Source of the DNA: a virus
IMG/VR virus record: IMGVR_UViG_3300035703_000049
Span: 1-64,000 of that record
Length of the DNA stretch: 64,000 bases
Strand: one strand, 5' to 3'
Shown here piece after piece: positions 17,581-28,300 of the stretch. Position numbers and translations under genes: made by a program. The notes beneath the pieces were generated by a model, which saw only the letters and a list, made by a program, of their open reading frames with translations, was not told the origin of the DNA and did no database searches. The first letter of the stretch is position 1; the number at the start of each line of letters is the position of its first letter.

Positions 17581-18394
17581 ATTCTCTAATGACATCATCT
17601 GTAATCCAATCTTTATGATGATAATGTAAAGGTAATCTTTGTTTGTAATGACCAATTAAAGGAACATGTTCATCCCATTCTGTAAAAAGTTGTTCATACC
17701 AAAGTTGCTGTTCGCTAAAACCCCATAAACCTTCTTTGCCGTGTACAAAAGTTGGAATTGATATTGGTAACGTTACATTTTGCATACCATAAATTCTTGC
17801 TGCTATTGCAAATACTTCATCAATTCTAACTCTCATATCTTCATTTTTAATTAAAAATTCTTTAGCAAACCAATTCCATTCGTTAATAATAAGTCTTATA
17901 ACGAAGAAAAATTCGCTTGCTAATTCACTATATCTAAAATACATAAACCCCGCATAAACATCAGGTAAATTGTTTACATCAAATAGTTTTCTGTGTTTTC
18001 TACTTGTAATTATGTTTTCTCTAAAATCCTTAACTTCAGTAGTTAAACAAACGTCGCGCAATCGCATTGCATTCCACCAATGATCTATTGAATGAGTTAA
18101 TAAAATATCAGCTTCAATTAATACTGTTTCTCGCCATGGTGTCAATGCAAATGCTCTGTAATATTGTGTCATATCCCAATCTTGTGGAGTATAATCTACT
18201 ACAATGACTTTATCAAAAACTTTTAAAAATTGAGGATTATTGTCTGCTGATACTTTATCTACAATTACAGCACAGTTATTAATTTTTTGAGTAAATTTAA
18301 TACTCATTGCTTGAACATACGCAAGTCTCAAATACTTTTCACCTAGTGCGAATGTTAAGTAACCTTGATCTTTTTGAAATTCACGCTGTGGCAT
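17540..18394 (-). CDS. GT8-like glycosyltransferase (284 aa)
   Basis: The pattern fits GT-A enzymes of the GT8 kind: an N-terminal YLTFALGEKYLRLA strand-helix, a helix with Y(Q/R)AFALTPW, then VLIEADILLTHS, where E94-A-D96 replaces the usual DxD. DVYAGFMYFR near residue 146 and HYHHKDW near residue 258 resemble the acceptor and C-terminal histidine regions of that family. The incomplete DxD may still bind metal through D96. The start shares a 14-base overlap with the upstream GT-like gene. The sugar donor cannot be named. Confidence 0.6.
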   Translation of the reverse strand: MPQREFQKDQGYLTFALGEKYLRLAYVQAMSIKFTQKINNCAVIVDKVSADNNPQFLKVFDKVIVVDYTPQDWDMTQYYRAFALTPWRETVLIEADILLTHSIDHWWNAMRLRDVCLTTEVKDFRENIITSRKHRKLFDVNNLPDVYAGFMYFRYSELASEFFFVIRLIINEWNWFAKEFLIKNEDMRVRIDEVFAIAARIYGMQNVTLPISIPTFVHGKEGLWGFSEQQLWYEQLFTEWDEHVPLIGHYKQRLPLHYHHKDWITDDVIREYERNYQKFVTSSS

Positions 18395-19217
18395 TATTCA
18401 ACCTTAATTGATTCATTAAGTTTGTGTCAATCGCGTAGTTTTTATTCATTATATGTAAATCATAGTTCCATAACACTGTTTCATTATCAATAGTTAAAGC
18501 CCAATGATTGGAATTATCTAATCGTGTAACGTGACCATTAACGGGTAAATTCCAAAGACCCATATTATCGTAAGTTGGAACGTTATGTAAATGACAAGCA
18601 ATACTAAAAGCTAAATCGTTTCTATATACATGTTGTGGCATGCCACACATTAACGCATAAAAAGGATAATTATCTCTCACCATTTTAGCAGTATCAAAAA
18701 TAACTTTTGACTCCATGCTATGATCATAACAAATAGCCGTTGCCCAGCGTTGTATTATATCATTGCTAGGTAAATAATCATCTAATTCCATACCAGCAGA
18801 GTTTAAGTTATATGATTTATTAAAGATACAAAAATGCGAATCAATCTTTAACCATTCCTCTAATTGATTTGAAACAATCATATAATCAGCATCTAACAAT
18901 AAAACTCTATCTGCCCACCCATAAGTATATTGAAAAACATCGATTCTTAAATCATTTTTCCATTCGTATTGAATTAAGTCGTTCCCGGCTCTTACATGTC
19001 TTTGAGAAATTTTTGTTGGTTCAGCAAATAAAATTTTAGAAAAAATTGGATATTTTTCTGCTGCAAAAATATCGTTAGTTAGTATAAATGTATCTAATCC
19101 CAAATAATACTTTACTCGTTCTGCTGCTATACTAGCTAAAGCTATATAATCTATTTCTTTACCATCAACTGTTATAGAATTATTGGCTGCGATTACACAA
19201 ATTTTACTCAAGGACAT
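18381..19217 (-). CDS. GT8-like glycosyltransferase (278 aa)
   Basis: Residues 1-50 form a likely Rossmann-like start (ICVIAANNS, AAERVKYYLGLDTFILTND). VLLLDADYMIVS holds a complete DxD at D109 and D111, with the flanking hydrophobic strand and the following turn typical of GT-A enzymes. HWALTIDN near residue 237 and WNYDLH near residue 250 could belong to the C-terminal donor-binding part. Length is normal for a small GT8-type enzyme. It sits one gene after the operon promoter and overlaps both neighbours by 14 bases. Confidence 0.65.
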   Translation of the reverse strand: MSLSKICVIAANNSITVDGKEIDYIALASIAAERVKYYLGLDTFILTNDIFAAEKYPIFSKILFAEPTKISQRHVRAGNDLIQYEWKNDLRIDVFQYTYGWADRVLLLDADYMIVSNQLEEWLKIDSHFCIFNKSYNLNSAGMELDDYLPSNDIIQRWATAICYDHSMESKVIFDTAKMVRDNYPFYALMCGMPQHVYRNDLAFSIACHLHNVPTYDNMGLWNLPVNGHVTRLDNSNHWALTIDNETVLWNYDLHIMNKNYAIDTNLMNQLRLNNATA

Positions 19218-19524
19218 GTCTAATTGTCCTTACTTTAGCTAATTGATTGTATTCAATTAACCAATCATTTAGAACTTCTTGGTATCGAGCTTTTGATATA
19301 TCTAACAACTCTTTGGTATTCACTTTTCTTGGAATTTTATTACTATCAAGTAGAATAATCTCATCTTGATTTTGAAATGAATAAAGCAAACAAATTAATT
19401 CTGTATTACAAACCCAAAGCCCATTGGAGTAAGAAACAACTAGTCTGCTTAATTGTTTTTCTTCTAACATTTTTTGAGTCAAAGTTCTATTATAAGAAGT
19501 TTTAGCTAATTCTTGAATATCCAT
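19204..19524 (-). CDS. Small protein, first gene of the radical-SAM operon (106 aa)
   Basis: The function is unknown. It is mostly helical, with a central beta stretch (LVVSYSNGLWVCNTELICLLY) of modest hydrophobicity that is not a clear membrane helix, then a KIPRKV(N)TKELLDISKARYQEVL segment typical of small phage proteins. The ATG lies exactly six bases downstream of a perfect TATAAT box, and no Shine-Dalgarno can exist between them, so the mRNA is predicted to be leaderless. As the first gene of a 14.4-kb operon of radical-SAM and GT genes, it could have a regulatory or scaffold role. Confidence 0.6.
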   Translation of the reverse strand: MDIQELAKTSYNRTLTQKMLEEKQLSRLVVSYSNGLWVCNTELICLLYSFQNQDEIILLDSNKIPRKVNTKELLDISKARYQEVLNDWLIEYNQLAKVRTIRHVLE

Positions 19525-19530
19525 TCAACT

Positions 19531-19558
19531 ATTATAATAGATTTAGTAAAATAATCAA
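19531..19558 (-). promoter_or_regulatory. Sigma70-like promoter of the radical-SAM operon, leaderless
   Basis: On the minus strand, TTGATT (19558-19553) is followed by a 16-base spacer and a perfect TATAAT (19536-19531), then six bases (AGTTGA) and the ATG of the first gene. The predicted start site coincides with the ATG. The promoter lies in the 39 bases separating this operon from the tail-fibre operon. Confidence 0.7.
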
Positions 19559-19563
19559 TATTT

Positions 19564-20472
19564 TTAAGCTTGAGTATTTGTAATTGTAGTTGGTGTTACT
19601 GATCCCCAAACATTACTAATAAAAACTGATGAAGGAGGAACTACAGAAACATCGAATATTACGTTACCTTGAACGTTATTACCTCCCACTGGTAATGCTT
19701 CGTCTGCAGATGCATCAGTTAAATCAACGTCTACATATAAAATAGTAGCCGATCCTGCACTAGCATCTAATCTAGCTTTGAACACTGCATTATTAGTATT
19801 ATACCCACCAGTAGCAGTAGTACTAAATTGTTGTATAATTGTTTGATAACCAGTAGTTAAATCATAAAATCCTAAATTAGTGTTATTAACTGTAGGTGAT
19901 CCTGAACCGCCAATTTTTCCGCTTGTTTGAGCTGTTATTCTTGCAGTACCACAAGCCGCCAATAATGCATCCCAATCAGTTGACTTTGTATTACCAGACA
20001 AAACAGAGTTAGCAAGGGTAAAATCTATATAACCCCCAGCATTGAAAAAGTAGCGCATTGCGCTTGCATTTGCCCAAGTTAAACTTATTTCTTTAGTTGC
20101 TGAAGTTACCCAAGTAGTTGTGTTTGAAATTGTAGTGTTTGCTGCTGTACCAAATGCAACTGCTGTTAATCTATTTGTAGTTAGGGTAGAAATTACAGAA
20201 CTTAATGTACTTAAATATGTGATAGTATCTCCAGCAATAGGACTAGTTAATCCTGTTAAGGAATTAGTTTGATGTCTAGACATACTATCAAGTCTGCTTA
20301 ATAATGTCGCCCATTGAGTAGCAGTAACCGTATTACCTGCTGCCACCGTAGACAAAGTGGTAGATTGACCGTAACCGCTATCTCCAGAACCAACTCCCCA
20401 AATTGCATTTACAGATGCAACGAACCCATTATAATCTGTTGCCTCAATCAATCCACCACTTGCATAAGTCAT
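19564..20472 (-). CDS. Phage tail-fibre or virion-associated protein (302 aa)
   Basis: Low-complexity, Thr/Ser/Ala/Asn-rich protein typical of phage fibres. It opens with ASGGLIEATDYNGF and IWG(V)GSGDSGYGQ, a pattern common in small marine phage fibre proteins, and has a hydrophobic C-terminal PPSSVFISNVWG region suited to assembly. There is no enzyme motif. It is the last gene of the long minus-strand tail operon, with the radical-SAM operon promoter just downstream. The upstream GGGAAAATGTAG is a plausible binding site. Host-recognition or assembly function is inferred. Confidence 0.6.
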   Translation of the reverse strand: MTYASGGLIEATDYNGFVASVNAIWGVGSGDSGYGQSTTLSTVAAGNTVTATQWATLLSRLDSMSRHQTNSLTGLTSPIAGDTITYLSTLSSVISTLTTNRLTAVAFGTAANTTISNTTTWVTSATKEISLTWANASAMRYFFNAGGYIDFTLANSVLSGNTKSTDWDALLAACGTARITAQTSGKIGGSGSPTVNNTNLGFYDLTTGYQTIIQQFSTTATGGYNTNNAVFKARLDASAGSATILYVDVDLTDASADEALPVGGNNVQGNVIFDVSVVPPSSVFISNVWGSVTPTTITNTQA

Positions 20473-20485
20473 CTACATTTTCCCT

Positions 20486-21961
20486 TTATTGTACCTTAAC
20501 TATTGCGTTAATAATTCCTACATCAATAGTGTTCTTTGTTTCTAGTGATCTTCCAATTACGTTAAAGCTTGTAGCTTCGCCTACGTTAGCTGCACGGGCT
20601 AGTCCGTTACCAGCTGATACAAGTCTGTCGCCACGATTAACTTTTCCAATTACTTTAACTGGTACACGACCACTTAATGCAACGGCTGGATGTGTGTCAT
20701 TTTTACCAGCACGACCGTTTAGTAAGAAACCTGGTTGTGTTGAAATAACACCAAATACTTTATCGCTTAGTTCACTTTCTACAGCAGTAATTTCTTTTTC
20801 GCCACCAAGTTCTACAACTGTACCTGGTTCATAAACACTGTCTGCTTCAAAACGTTCTGCCAAGTCGGCGTATTCTGCTTCGGTAGCAGTACCAAACAAG
20901 TTTACGCAATAAATGTCTGCATATTTTCTAATAGAACTACCTAGATTACGTGTACTATCAGCATCTGGAATTAAATTACCAGCTAATGCTGTTGAACCGT
21001 TTGCTCTTAAGAATCCAGTAGTTGAGTTATCAACATAAGCAGTAGTTGCCAATCTTGTTGAATTGTCACCAGCTGTTGGAGTTGCAAATGCGCTTACAAA
21101 TCCTGTTGCACCATCAACAGTTAGTGCTGTTGTTACACCACCAGTTGATCTGTTAATACGCAATAGTATATCGCCATCTGGGGTATTATTTGAAACAAAT
21201 GCATCAGAACCAGTAACAGACAATCTTAAATCACTGTCTACACCAAGTGTTACTCCATTATCGTTTGCAACAGTTAGTGAACCTGACATACTGGCGTTTG
21301 CGTCAGAACGAACAAATTGTGTGCTATTTAAGTTATCAAGTAAATCTGCATTAGTAGCTGTACCAACTAAAGATGCACCTACAACCGCACTTGATATTTG
21401 TATACCAGGACTAATAGTAGCAAAACCTGGAATTGAAGTTTGAGGAGTAAATGTCGAATCTTTTGAAACAATTGCAACAATTACTTCGTTTACGAAAAAT
21501 TGGACGACAACGTGACTTGCGCCAGTATTGTCAACAACAGTAGTAATAACTGCACCCGAAACACCAGTTCCAGCAGTAAAGCTTGGACCAATTAGTGTCC
21601 AACTTGCACCGTTATAAACTCTAAGCTGTGCATTAACAGTATCAAACCAAAGATCACCAAGTGTAGCACCAGTTGGTTGTGTAGCACTTGCTGTTGAACC
21701 TGAGATAATCTTAAAACCTGAACCTGTATAAACTTTTAATGAGTTATTTGAAAGATCCCACCAAAGTTGTCCTGCTAATGGGCTTGCTGGCTGACTGCTT
21801 GAAGCAAAATTTTCCATTAATTTAACAAAGTTTTCGTTTAAAATTTCACCGTAACCGCTGTAGTTTTTACCAATTAAGGTAATGTCTGAAGTGTTGTCAA
21901 TTGTACCATCAGCAATTGTTGTTAACACCCCACCGTTAGTCTTGTTTATAGTATATGCCAT
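20486..21961 (-). CDS. Tail-fibre protein with conserved C-terminal domain (491 aa)
   Basis: Repeated WWDLSNNSLKVY and LWFDTVNAQLRVYNG units near residues 67 and 105 are typical of phage fibre or collar repeats. The C-terminal part has YADLAERFEAD, GTVVELGG and GRVPVKVIG, a domain also found at the end of the 22665-25364 protein, so the two share a terminal module. The module resembles fibre regions linked to trimerisation or autoproteolysis in other phages; whether cleavage happens is not shown. A late-promoter-like TAATAAATA lies about 35 bases upstream, and GCAGGAG is the ribosome binding site. Confidence 0.72.
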   Translation of the reverse strand: MAYTINKTNGGVLTTIADGTIDNTSDITLIGKNYSGYGEILNENFVKLMENFASSSQPASPLAGQLWWDLSNNSLKVYTGSGFKIISGSTASATQPTGATLGDLWFDTVNAQLRVYNGASWTLIGPSFTAGTGVSGAVITTVVDNTGASHVVVQFFVNEVIVAIVSKDSTFTPQTSIPGFATISPGIQISSAVVGASLVGTATNADLLDNLNSTQFVRSDANASMSGSLTVANDNGVTLGVDSDLRLSVTGSDAFVSNNTPDGDILLRINRSTGGVTTALTVDGATGFVSAFATPTAGDNSTRLATTAYVDNSTTGFLRANGSTALAGNLIPDADSTRNLGSSIRKYADIYCVNLFGTATEAEYADLAERFEADSVYEPGTVVELGGEKEITAVESELSDKVFGVISTQPGFLLNGRAGKNDTHPAVALSGRVPVKVIGKVNRGDRLVSAGNGLARAANVGEATSFNVIGRSLETKNTIDVGIINAIVKVQ

Positions 21962-21994
21962 TTAATTGAATCTCCTGCGTATAGCTGCTGTACG

Positions 21995-22003
21995 TATTTA
22001 TTA
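21995..22003 (-). promoter_or_regulatory. T4-type late promoter motif (TAATAAATA)
   Basis: The minus strand reads TAATAAATA, close to the T4 late -10 box TATAAATA recognised with gp55. It lies about 35 bases upstream of the fibre gene at 20486-21961, whose leader contains GCAGGAG. It stands in one of the few true gaps of the tail operon. Confidence 0.5.
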
Positions 22004-22023
22004 CTGAAATAATATACACATAT

Positions 22024-22683
22024 TTATGCGATTGTTCCTAAGTTAGTTAATGTTTGTATCCTAACTGTATAATCAATTTGTATTAATCTATTTAAGCTTT
22101 TTTGAATAGGATGAAAAATAACATGCGTTAGTAGTTTACCTGCACCCTCATCTCCGCCCCAAGATTTTAATCCTAATTCATCAAATACGAAATCATCATC
22201 TAAACCAATACTATTGTCAAATGCTTGTTGCCCAGCTGGTTCACCGTAATCTAATAAACAAGTAACAAAAACGTCACTGTAAATTAAACCGGGAGTATGT
22301 CTAATTTCAATTTTGTTTCTACTTGGATCAGTATTTAAAGAACTATTGTCATCAACTACTTTATAATAAGTTGGGTTATATAAATCGGCATTAGCACCTG
22401 TTGTGTTTGATGGTAGATATGTAATAATACCAGTAGTATCTACGCTAGTGCCGCCATTTCCAAAATGCATTTCATGGACAAATCCTACACCTTTATTTCC
22501 TAAACTAAGTGCTAATGCTTCACTCATATTTTCATAGTGAATTGCATTTCGTTTATCAACAAACACTTCATTAGTTTTAGGGTCAAATATTTTAATATGA
22601 CCTTGAACTTGAATGCTTGAAGCTTCGTCTGGTTTGTATTCGTTCATTTTTTTATCCAATTTGTTTAAATTATTACTGCCCAT
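22024..22683 (-). CDS. Virion structural protein of marine T4-like phage type (219 aa)
   Basis: Recognisable as a conserved structural protein of marine T4-like phages rather than by a named domain: it has QGHIKIFDPKTNEVFVDKR near residue 27, HYENMSEALA, EMHFGNGGTSV, and a C-terminal VIFHPIQKSLNR. The sequence suggests a compact beta-rich fibre-associated or baseplate-peripheral protein. ATG codons at 22683 and 22647 both have acceptable upstream purine stretches (AGG at 7 bases; GGA at 7 bases), so the exact N-terminus is uncertain. It lies between two fibre genes. Confidence 0.65.
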   Translation of the reverse strand: MGSNNLNKLDKKMNEYKPDEASSIQVQGHIKIFDPKTNEVFVDKRNAIHYENMSEALALSLGNKGVGFVHEMHFGNGGTSVDTTGIITYLPSNTTGANADLYNPTYYKVVDDNSSLNTDPSRNKIEIRHTPGLIYSDVFVTCLLDYGEPAGQQAFDNSIGLDDDFVFDELGLKSWGGDEGAGKLLTHVIFHPIQKSLNRLIQIDYTVRIQTLTNLGTIA

Positions 22684-25364
22684 ACGTATACCTGTTCGTT
22701 TGTTTTATTGGAAATAGCTTTTGCAAAAACAGCATTTCCTAAATCATTTTTCCCAACACTAATTGCATACCCATGGGTTTCACTAGTAATTAGCAAATCT
22801 CCTTTAGTAACTGTTCCAACACACTTAACTTTTACTTTGCCGCGTAATGCTATTGGAGGGAATAAATCGTTATTATCAGTATCATTCATTATATATGCTG
22901 GATTTTCTGATACAACACCTGCAACAGAAACATCACCTTGTATATTAGTTGTAGTTATTTCTTTATTACCACCAAACACAACTACTGTGCCAACATCATA
23001 TACGACATCAGCTTCATATTTTTCTGCTAAGTCGGCATATTGAGCACTTGAAGAAACACCCCAAATATTTGCGAATCTTAAGGATGTTGACCCTAAATTG
23101 TATGTTACGTTTGCTGTTGGTAAAATATTTGCTGTAACATTTACAGAAGTATCAATTGCCATACGTGTTACAGCAGCATTTAACGCTGAACTGCTAGTGC
23201 TTGCATTAGCTGTTTGGAAAATTAATGTTCCACCAGAACCTGTACCAGTACCTCTGCCGGATCTTATTGTTAAGTTAGCACCTGTTATATTTGTACCACT
23301 TGCATCGGTTGCTCTAATTGTAGAAGCTACTGGTGTAGCACTTGTATCTGATGCACCAAATATATGTGTTGGGTTTCTATGAATTGCTGTACCGGATGTA
23401 GCACCGACTGTCAAGGTAGTAGCTGCACCTGCAAAATTTACAGTTGTTGCAGTAGTGTTTATTAAATTAGTTGTAGCTGCACCAGTAATTAAATCACCAC
23501 CAGCAAATGTAATATCACCCTGAGCGTATATATCTTTCCATCTCAGTGAATCTGATCCTAAATCAAATGTGTTTGTTGTAGTAGGTAAAATATTTGAATT
23601 TACGCCCGACGCACTAAATGTTGTAGTTCCATCTACATTTAAATTACCACTTAAAAAAATACTTCTAAATTTGTTTGAGTTAGAACCTAAATCTATTGCG
23701 CTTGTTGATGGAATTAATGCTGCTGAAAAACGCCCTAATAAATTTATTGTATCAGATGACGATGCACCAAGCGTTAAGCTTCCTGACAGAGAACTTATTC
23801 CATTTACTGCTAATCCAGTTGAAGTTATAGTGCCATTTACATCTAAAGCGGTTGTTGGGTTGGTTTTCTTTATACCAACATTACCGGTACCATTTGGTAA
23901 AATTTGAATATTACCATTTGAATTAGTTGATTCAAGATTGCCGTTTATTAATCTTAAATTACCGCCATTAACTGTAGTACCATTTAATGTAGTTACATTT
24001 GCTGTTCCTGTTACTATTAATGTAGTACCGTCAAATGTTAAATTTGAGCTATCTACAAGTGCATCATTTGCACCTACATAAACAACACGATTAGTTGTTA
24101 AATCAGTAACAGCAAGTGTTGAAGCAATTACTTCACCACTACCATTTGGAGTTAAATTAATATTACCATTAGTATCAGTTGATATAATAGTATTGTCATT
24201 GATTTGTATGTTATCAATATTAGCTATTGTTAAATTGCCAACACTAGTAATATTTGGTTGCGCTGCACTTGTAACTGTGCTAGTTGTTCCTGCTGAGGCA
24301 GCATTTAAGTTAGCTACTTGTGTAGTTGAATTAACTACAAAAGGAGCAGTACCTGTTGCAACGTTACTAATTAGTCTAGATGCTGTTACAACATTAGATA
24401 CGTTAATATCTGTTACATTAGCACTTCCAGTAACTGTTAAGGTTGTTCCACTAAAGCTTAAATTGGAACTGGTTAAAATCTCTTTAGCTGCCCCTGCATA
24501 AAAAATACCTGCTGCACTTACTGATCCAGTATCTATGATTACGTTTCCGGTTCCGTTTGGATCTAATGTTATATTTCCATCCACATTTGTAGAAACTAAA
24601 CTATTTGTAGTAAGTTGTAAATTGCCGCCACTTACGGTCAAAAATACAGTATTAGCAGAACTGCTTATGTCTTGTGAATTTGAAATAGTAATAACATTTG
24701 AGACGGGAGAAGAAATATCAATACCATTGCTGCCAGCAAGTGTATAAAATCTTAAATCTTGAGCAACTTTAACAGCAAAGATACCTTGTCCTGCACCAAT
24801 ATTACTACCAGTATTTGCTTCGCCACCTGTTGCTCCCGGTGGTTGAGCTGGTTCCCAAACTTGGTTAATAACATTCCAAGTTAACACGTCTCCTGTTGCT
24901 GGAGGTGTAGTATATTCAACATCCGCTAAATCATCTGCTGTAGCTAAAGCAATCCTGTCATCAACTCTAGAGTTTGTAAAATATAAATTTGAACCTTCAG
25001 CGACATTACTAGTAGTAGTATTTAATGATATAGTACCAGTAGTTGAACTATAACTTATACCTGTTCCGGCAACTAAACTTTCTCTTGCCCTGCCCTGTGT
25101 AAAATATACATTAGTTGTGCCTTCTGTTAATGCATCAGTAGTTTTTGTTGAAAAATCAGTATTAAATCTAGATGTTGTATAATATTGATTGGTTCCTTCA
25201 GCAATATTTGAAGTCGTTAAAACTACAACACCAGATTGCCCGTTTACACTTATAACTTCTGCATTTTCAAGCGTTGCGATACGTGTATCTAAATCAGAAA
25301 AGTTTCCATCTAATTCATCATATGTTAAAGGGGAACCCTTTTCTGTTCGCAATGTAATAGTCAT
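22665..25364 (-). CDS. Long repetitive tail-fibre protein (899 aa)
   Basis: It has clear internal repeats: EGTNQYYTTSRF, EGTTNVYFTQGRA and EGSNLYFTNSRV near the N-terminus, then three NGNIxLxPNG(T/S)Gx(V) units, and repeats of SNL(T/S)F(D/S)GTTL(I/T)VTG. The C-terminus, from about residue 760, has YADLAEKYEAD and GTVVVFGG, matching the fibre at 20486-21961. It is Thr/Asn/Gly-rich with no cysteine-based motif, as expected of a trimeric beta fibre. The start has GGAG upstream. Host recognition is likely but inferred. Confidence 0.75.
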   Translation of the reverse strand: MTITLRTEKGSPLTYDELDGNFSDLDTRIATLENAEVISVNGQSGVVVLTTSNIAEGTNQYYTTSRFNTDFSTKTTDALTEGTTNVYFTQGRARESLVAGTGISYSSTTGTISLNTTTSNVAEGSNLYFTNSRVDDRIALATADDLADVEYTTPPATGDVLTWNVINQVWEPAQPPGATGGEANTGSNIGAGQGIFAVKVAQDLRFYTLAGSNGIDISSPVSNVITISNSQDISSSANTVFLTVSGGNLQLTTNSLVSTNVDGNITLDPNGTGNVIIDTGSVSAAGIFYAGAAKEILTSSNLSFSGTTLTVTGSANVTDINVSNVVTASRLISNVATGTAPFVVNSTTQVANLNAASAGTTSTVTSAAQPNITSVGNLTIANIDNIQINDNTIISTDTNGNINLTPNGSGEVIASTLAVTDLTTNRVVYVGANDALVDSSNLTFDGTTLIVTGTANVTTLNGTTVNGGNLRLINGNLESTNSNGNIQILPNGTGNVGIKKTNPTTALDVNGTITSTGLAVNGISSLSGSLTLGASSSDTINLLGRFSAALIPSTSAIDLGSNSNKFRSIFLSGNLNVDGTTTFSASGVNSNILPTTTNTFDLGSDSLRWKDIYAQGDITFAGGDLITGAATTNLINTTATTVNFAGAATTLTVGATSGTAIHRNPTHIFGASDTSATPVASTIRATDASGTNITGANLTIRSGRGTGTGSGGTLIFQTANASTSSSALNAAVTRMAIDTSVNVTANILPTANVTYNLGSTSLRFANIWGVSSSAQYADLAEKYEADVVYDVGTVVVFGGNKEITTTNIQGDVSVAGVVSENPAYIMNDTDNNDLFPPIALRGKVKVKCVGTVTKGDLLITSETHGYAISVGKNDLGNAVFAKAISNKTNEQVYVWAVII

Positions 25365-25382
25365 TTAATTCTCCAACAGTAT

Positions 25383-28300
25383 TTAATATAAATTACCCAC
25401 AACATATCCATTAATTACATAACTTGCCTCAAGATACTTTACGTCAAACACTTTACTTATTGGTAACGCAGTATCCTGTAACAAGAATTTAACTTGTTCT
25501 GTTGTGCTATATTGTAAACCAAGTCCATTTGTAGCGTCAAACTCGCCTTGATCATACCAAACTTTATTATGAGCATTTGGTATTCGCTGTAAGAAGCTCG
25601 CATCTTGAACTAATGTATTAAGTGGAATTGCTAATACTGCACCAGTTCCATCAATCCCTCTCCTAATTTGTGTTAATTTATTATTTTCTAAATCTACACC
25701 ATAATACAGAATTCTCTCTCCACCAACCATTATTATTCCTGGGATTGCTAATTCTGTGTTTGGTTGAGCCAAGACGCTAGCATCTTTTACAAATATTTCT
25801 GTATCAGTAATATTCAAAGTACGTGCTAGTTCTGTAGTAGATCTTGCACCAATTCTGTAGTAATTCCAGTTATCATTTAAATCCTTAAACAATCTAAATG
25901 CAACAGCGGGTATTTGTTGATTTTCTCCAAATTGCGTAATTACTAACAATGATTCATCAAACATAGTAATGTTATTAGATAATTTTATCTTTGTACCATT
26001 TTCAATTAATTCATAATCATTATTAGGCAATAGATATCGTCCGCCATCGATTGCATCTTGATCTAATGTTACCCAAAGATAATTAATATTATTAACAGGT
26101 GTTGGTAAATCATAAATTTTTGTGTTTATTAAATTAGCTTGAACGCTATCATAATTTACAGAATCAAAACCAACGTCATCAAACCCAATCAAAGTAAGAA
26201 CGTTAGATTCTACAGTTCCTTGATAAACACTAGTTTTAATTCCTAGTCTTTCATCATTAGTAAATGTTGTAACACGAATAACATCATTTGTATCTAAACT
26301 TATACTTTGAGAAATTATTATAGTTTTTTCATCAAGTAGTGAATATTCAGCCTTGTTTGTTAAGCTTATAGTTAGTAAATCTAAATCTGTTGGGACTAGA
26401 GAATATAAAATTATTCTAGGTATTGAGCTACCATCAGTTGGTAATAAATCCCAATCGATTGTTGGTAATAGTTGTTCTCCATTTAAAGCTACTCTAACAG
26501 TAGATTCATTAATTGAATTTATATCTATATCTCTTGTATACGGAATATCAAATTCAATAGTTGAATTATCACCAATATAATATTTTTGATTTGGTGGTCT
26601 TAATCTATTATTGTTTAATTCAACTATTATTTTTTCTGCACTTGGATAACTATAACCAATTTCATTAGCTAGTGTAAATGTATAGTTTGTTGGATAAACG
26701 TTACCTGTTACATTAAACAATTCCGTGTTTAAATCAACAAATTGCTGTTCAGTTGATTCAGTATAGAATAAATGAACATGTATAGTATCATTGTCTGTTA
26801 AAGTTATTGAATCGTCAATTGTTAAAGTTGTTAACCCTTGACTAAACAAAGCTAATTCGTAATCTTCAATTTTTTCACCGTTTAGCGTAACTAAAGATTG
26901 ATAAATTAAATCTAAATCAATTTGAAGTGTGTAGCTGTTTATGTTTTCTTGGCAAGCAATTTCTTGATCATAAATTAATCCTTCGCCGCCGCCATTGATT
27001 GCATAAATGTACAATACATCATTTGTTAACAATGATTTTAACATTGTAATAGTTTTATTTTTAAAGTTAATTGTGTAATCTATGTTTTGATCTAATCTAC
27101 CATAATTTTTTGATATAACAATTAAATCGTCACCTTTAGTAATCGTTGTATTAAAAGGATAAACATTGTCAGTATTAACATCATATACTGTAGTAGTAAT
27201 TAATAAACCAAGACCTTTGTCAGCAAAGTCACTTGCTGGTACTGTAAACACTCTAATATCTAATGTATCATAAACTCTACCTGGTATTGCTTCTTCTGGT
27301 GCATGACTTGAGTAAGTATCAACAAATTTTCCACCATGCGTAATAATATCTTCAGGTTTAGTACCTAATGTAGTATCCAAGAAGTTGCTATATATTGTTT
27401 GATCTAGTACGCTTTCGTCAAGAACACTAACGCCTTCAGGACCAATGATAAATTGATCTAGTCCGCTTATATCGTAAGCACCAACATCAAATCCAGGTTC
27501 GTCTCTAAAACTTGCTCCCTGAACTTTAACGCCTGGATATTCTACACCAGCAAACAATTGTCCTAAATCTTTTCCTGGTAGCCCCGCAGCAGGTTGATAA
27601 TAAGCCCAAGTTCTGTTTAAATGACTTTCAAATTCATCTGCATTTAATTCTCTAAAATCTGTTATTTCAAAAGTTTCGCCAGTAGTCGTAACTGGAACAG
27701 AATCTCTTAAAGTATATGCTTTATTATTGTAAACAATAATATCTCCGCGATCATATCGTGTTTCTAATTGCCACTCTAATACTGTTGGAGCATACAGACT
27801 CATATTTCCATCAACACTAACAACTGTGCCGCTTATATCTAATTCATCTGCACCAACAAAATATCCTAACGATCTTAAGTATGCTTGTAAGAACTCAGCA
27901 GTCCAACCCCCAGGTAACTTTTTATATTGTACTTGTATTCTTCCTGAATCATCCGGGAAAATTCTATAGTTACTTGCGTTTTCAACTGGCCATCCAATTT
28001 GACTTGCTTCTTCTTTAATCCACTCAAATCCGCTGAGTGCGTCTAACAGTTCATCTAACACGCCTTGTTCACCAAATACTCTAGATTTCTTTTGATCTCT
28101 AATATCAACTGGATTTTCAAATTCGTCCAAGAATTGTATTAAGAATCCACCGTTGTTTGGAACACGGTCAAACTTAATTACATCTTTAATACTACGAACT
28201 TTTTTATTACCCATAATTGGTACAAGCACTGCACCTTCGCCGCTTGAATCTTCAATCTCTATAATTGGAGTAGTAATATAACCTATGCCTGAATTTACGT

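Noticed and set aside
22708-24747. Hydrophobic plus-strand open frames opposite the long fibre gene
   Set aside because: They lie opposite Thr/Asn/Val-rich fibre repeats, whose complement gives hydrophobic codons. No binding sites or starts support them.
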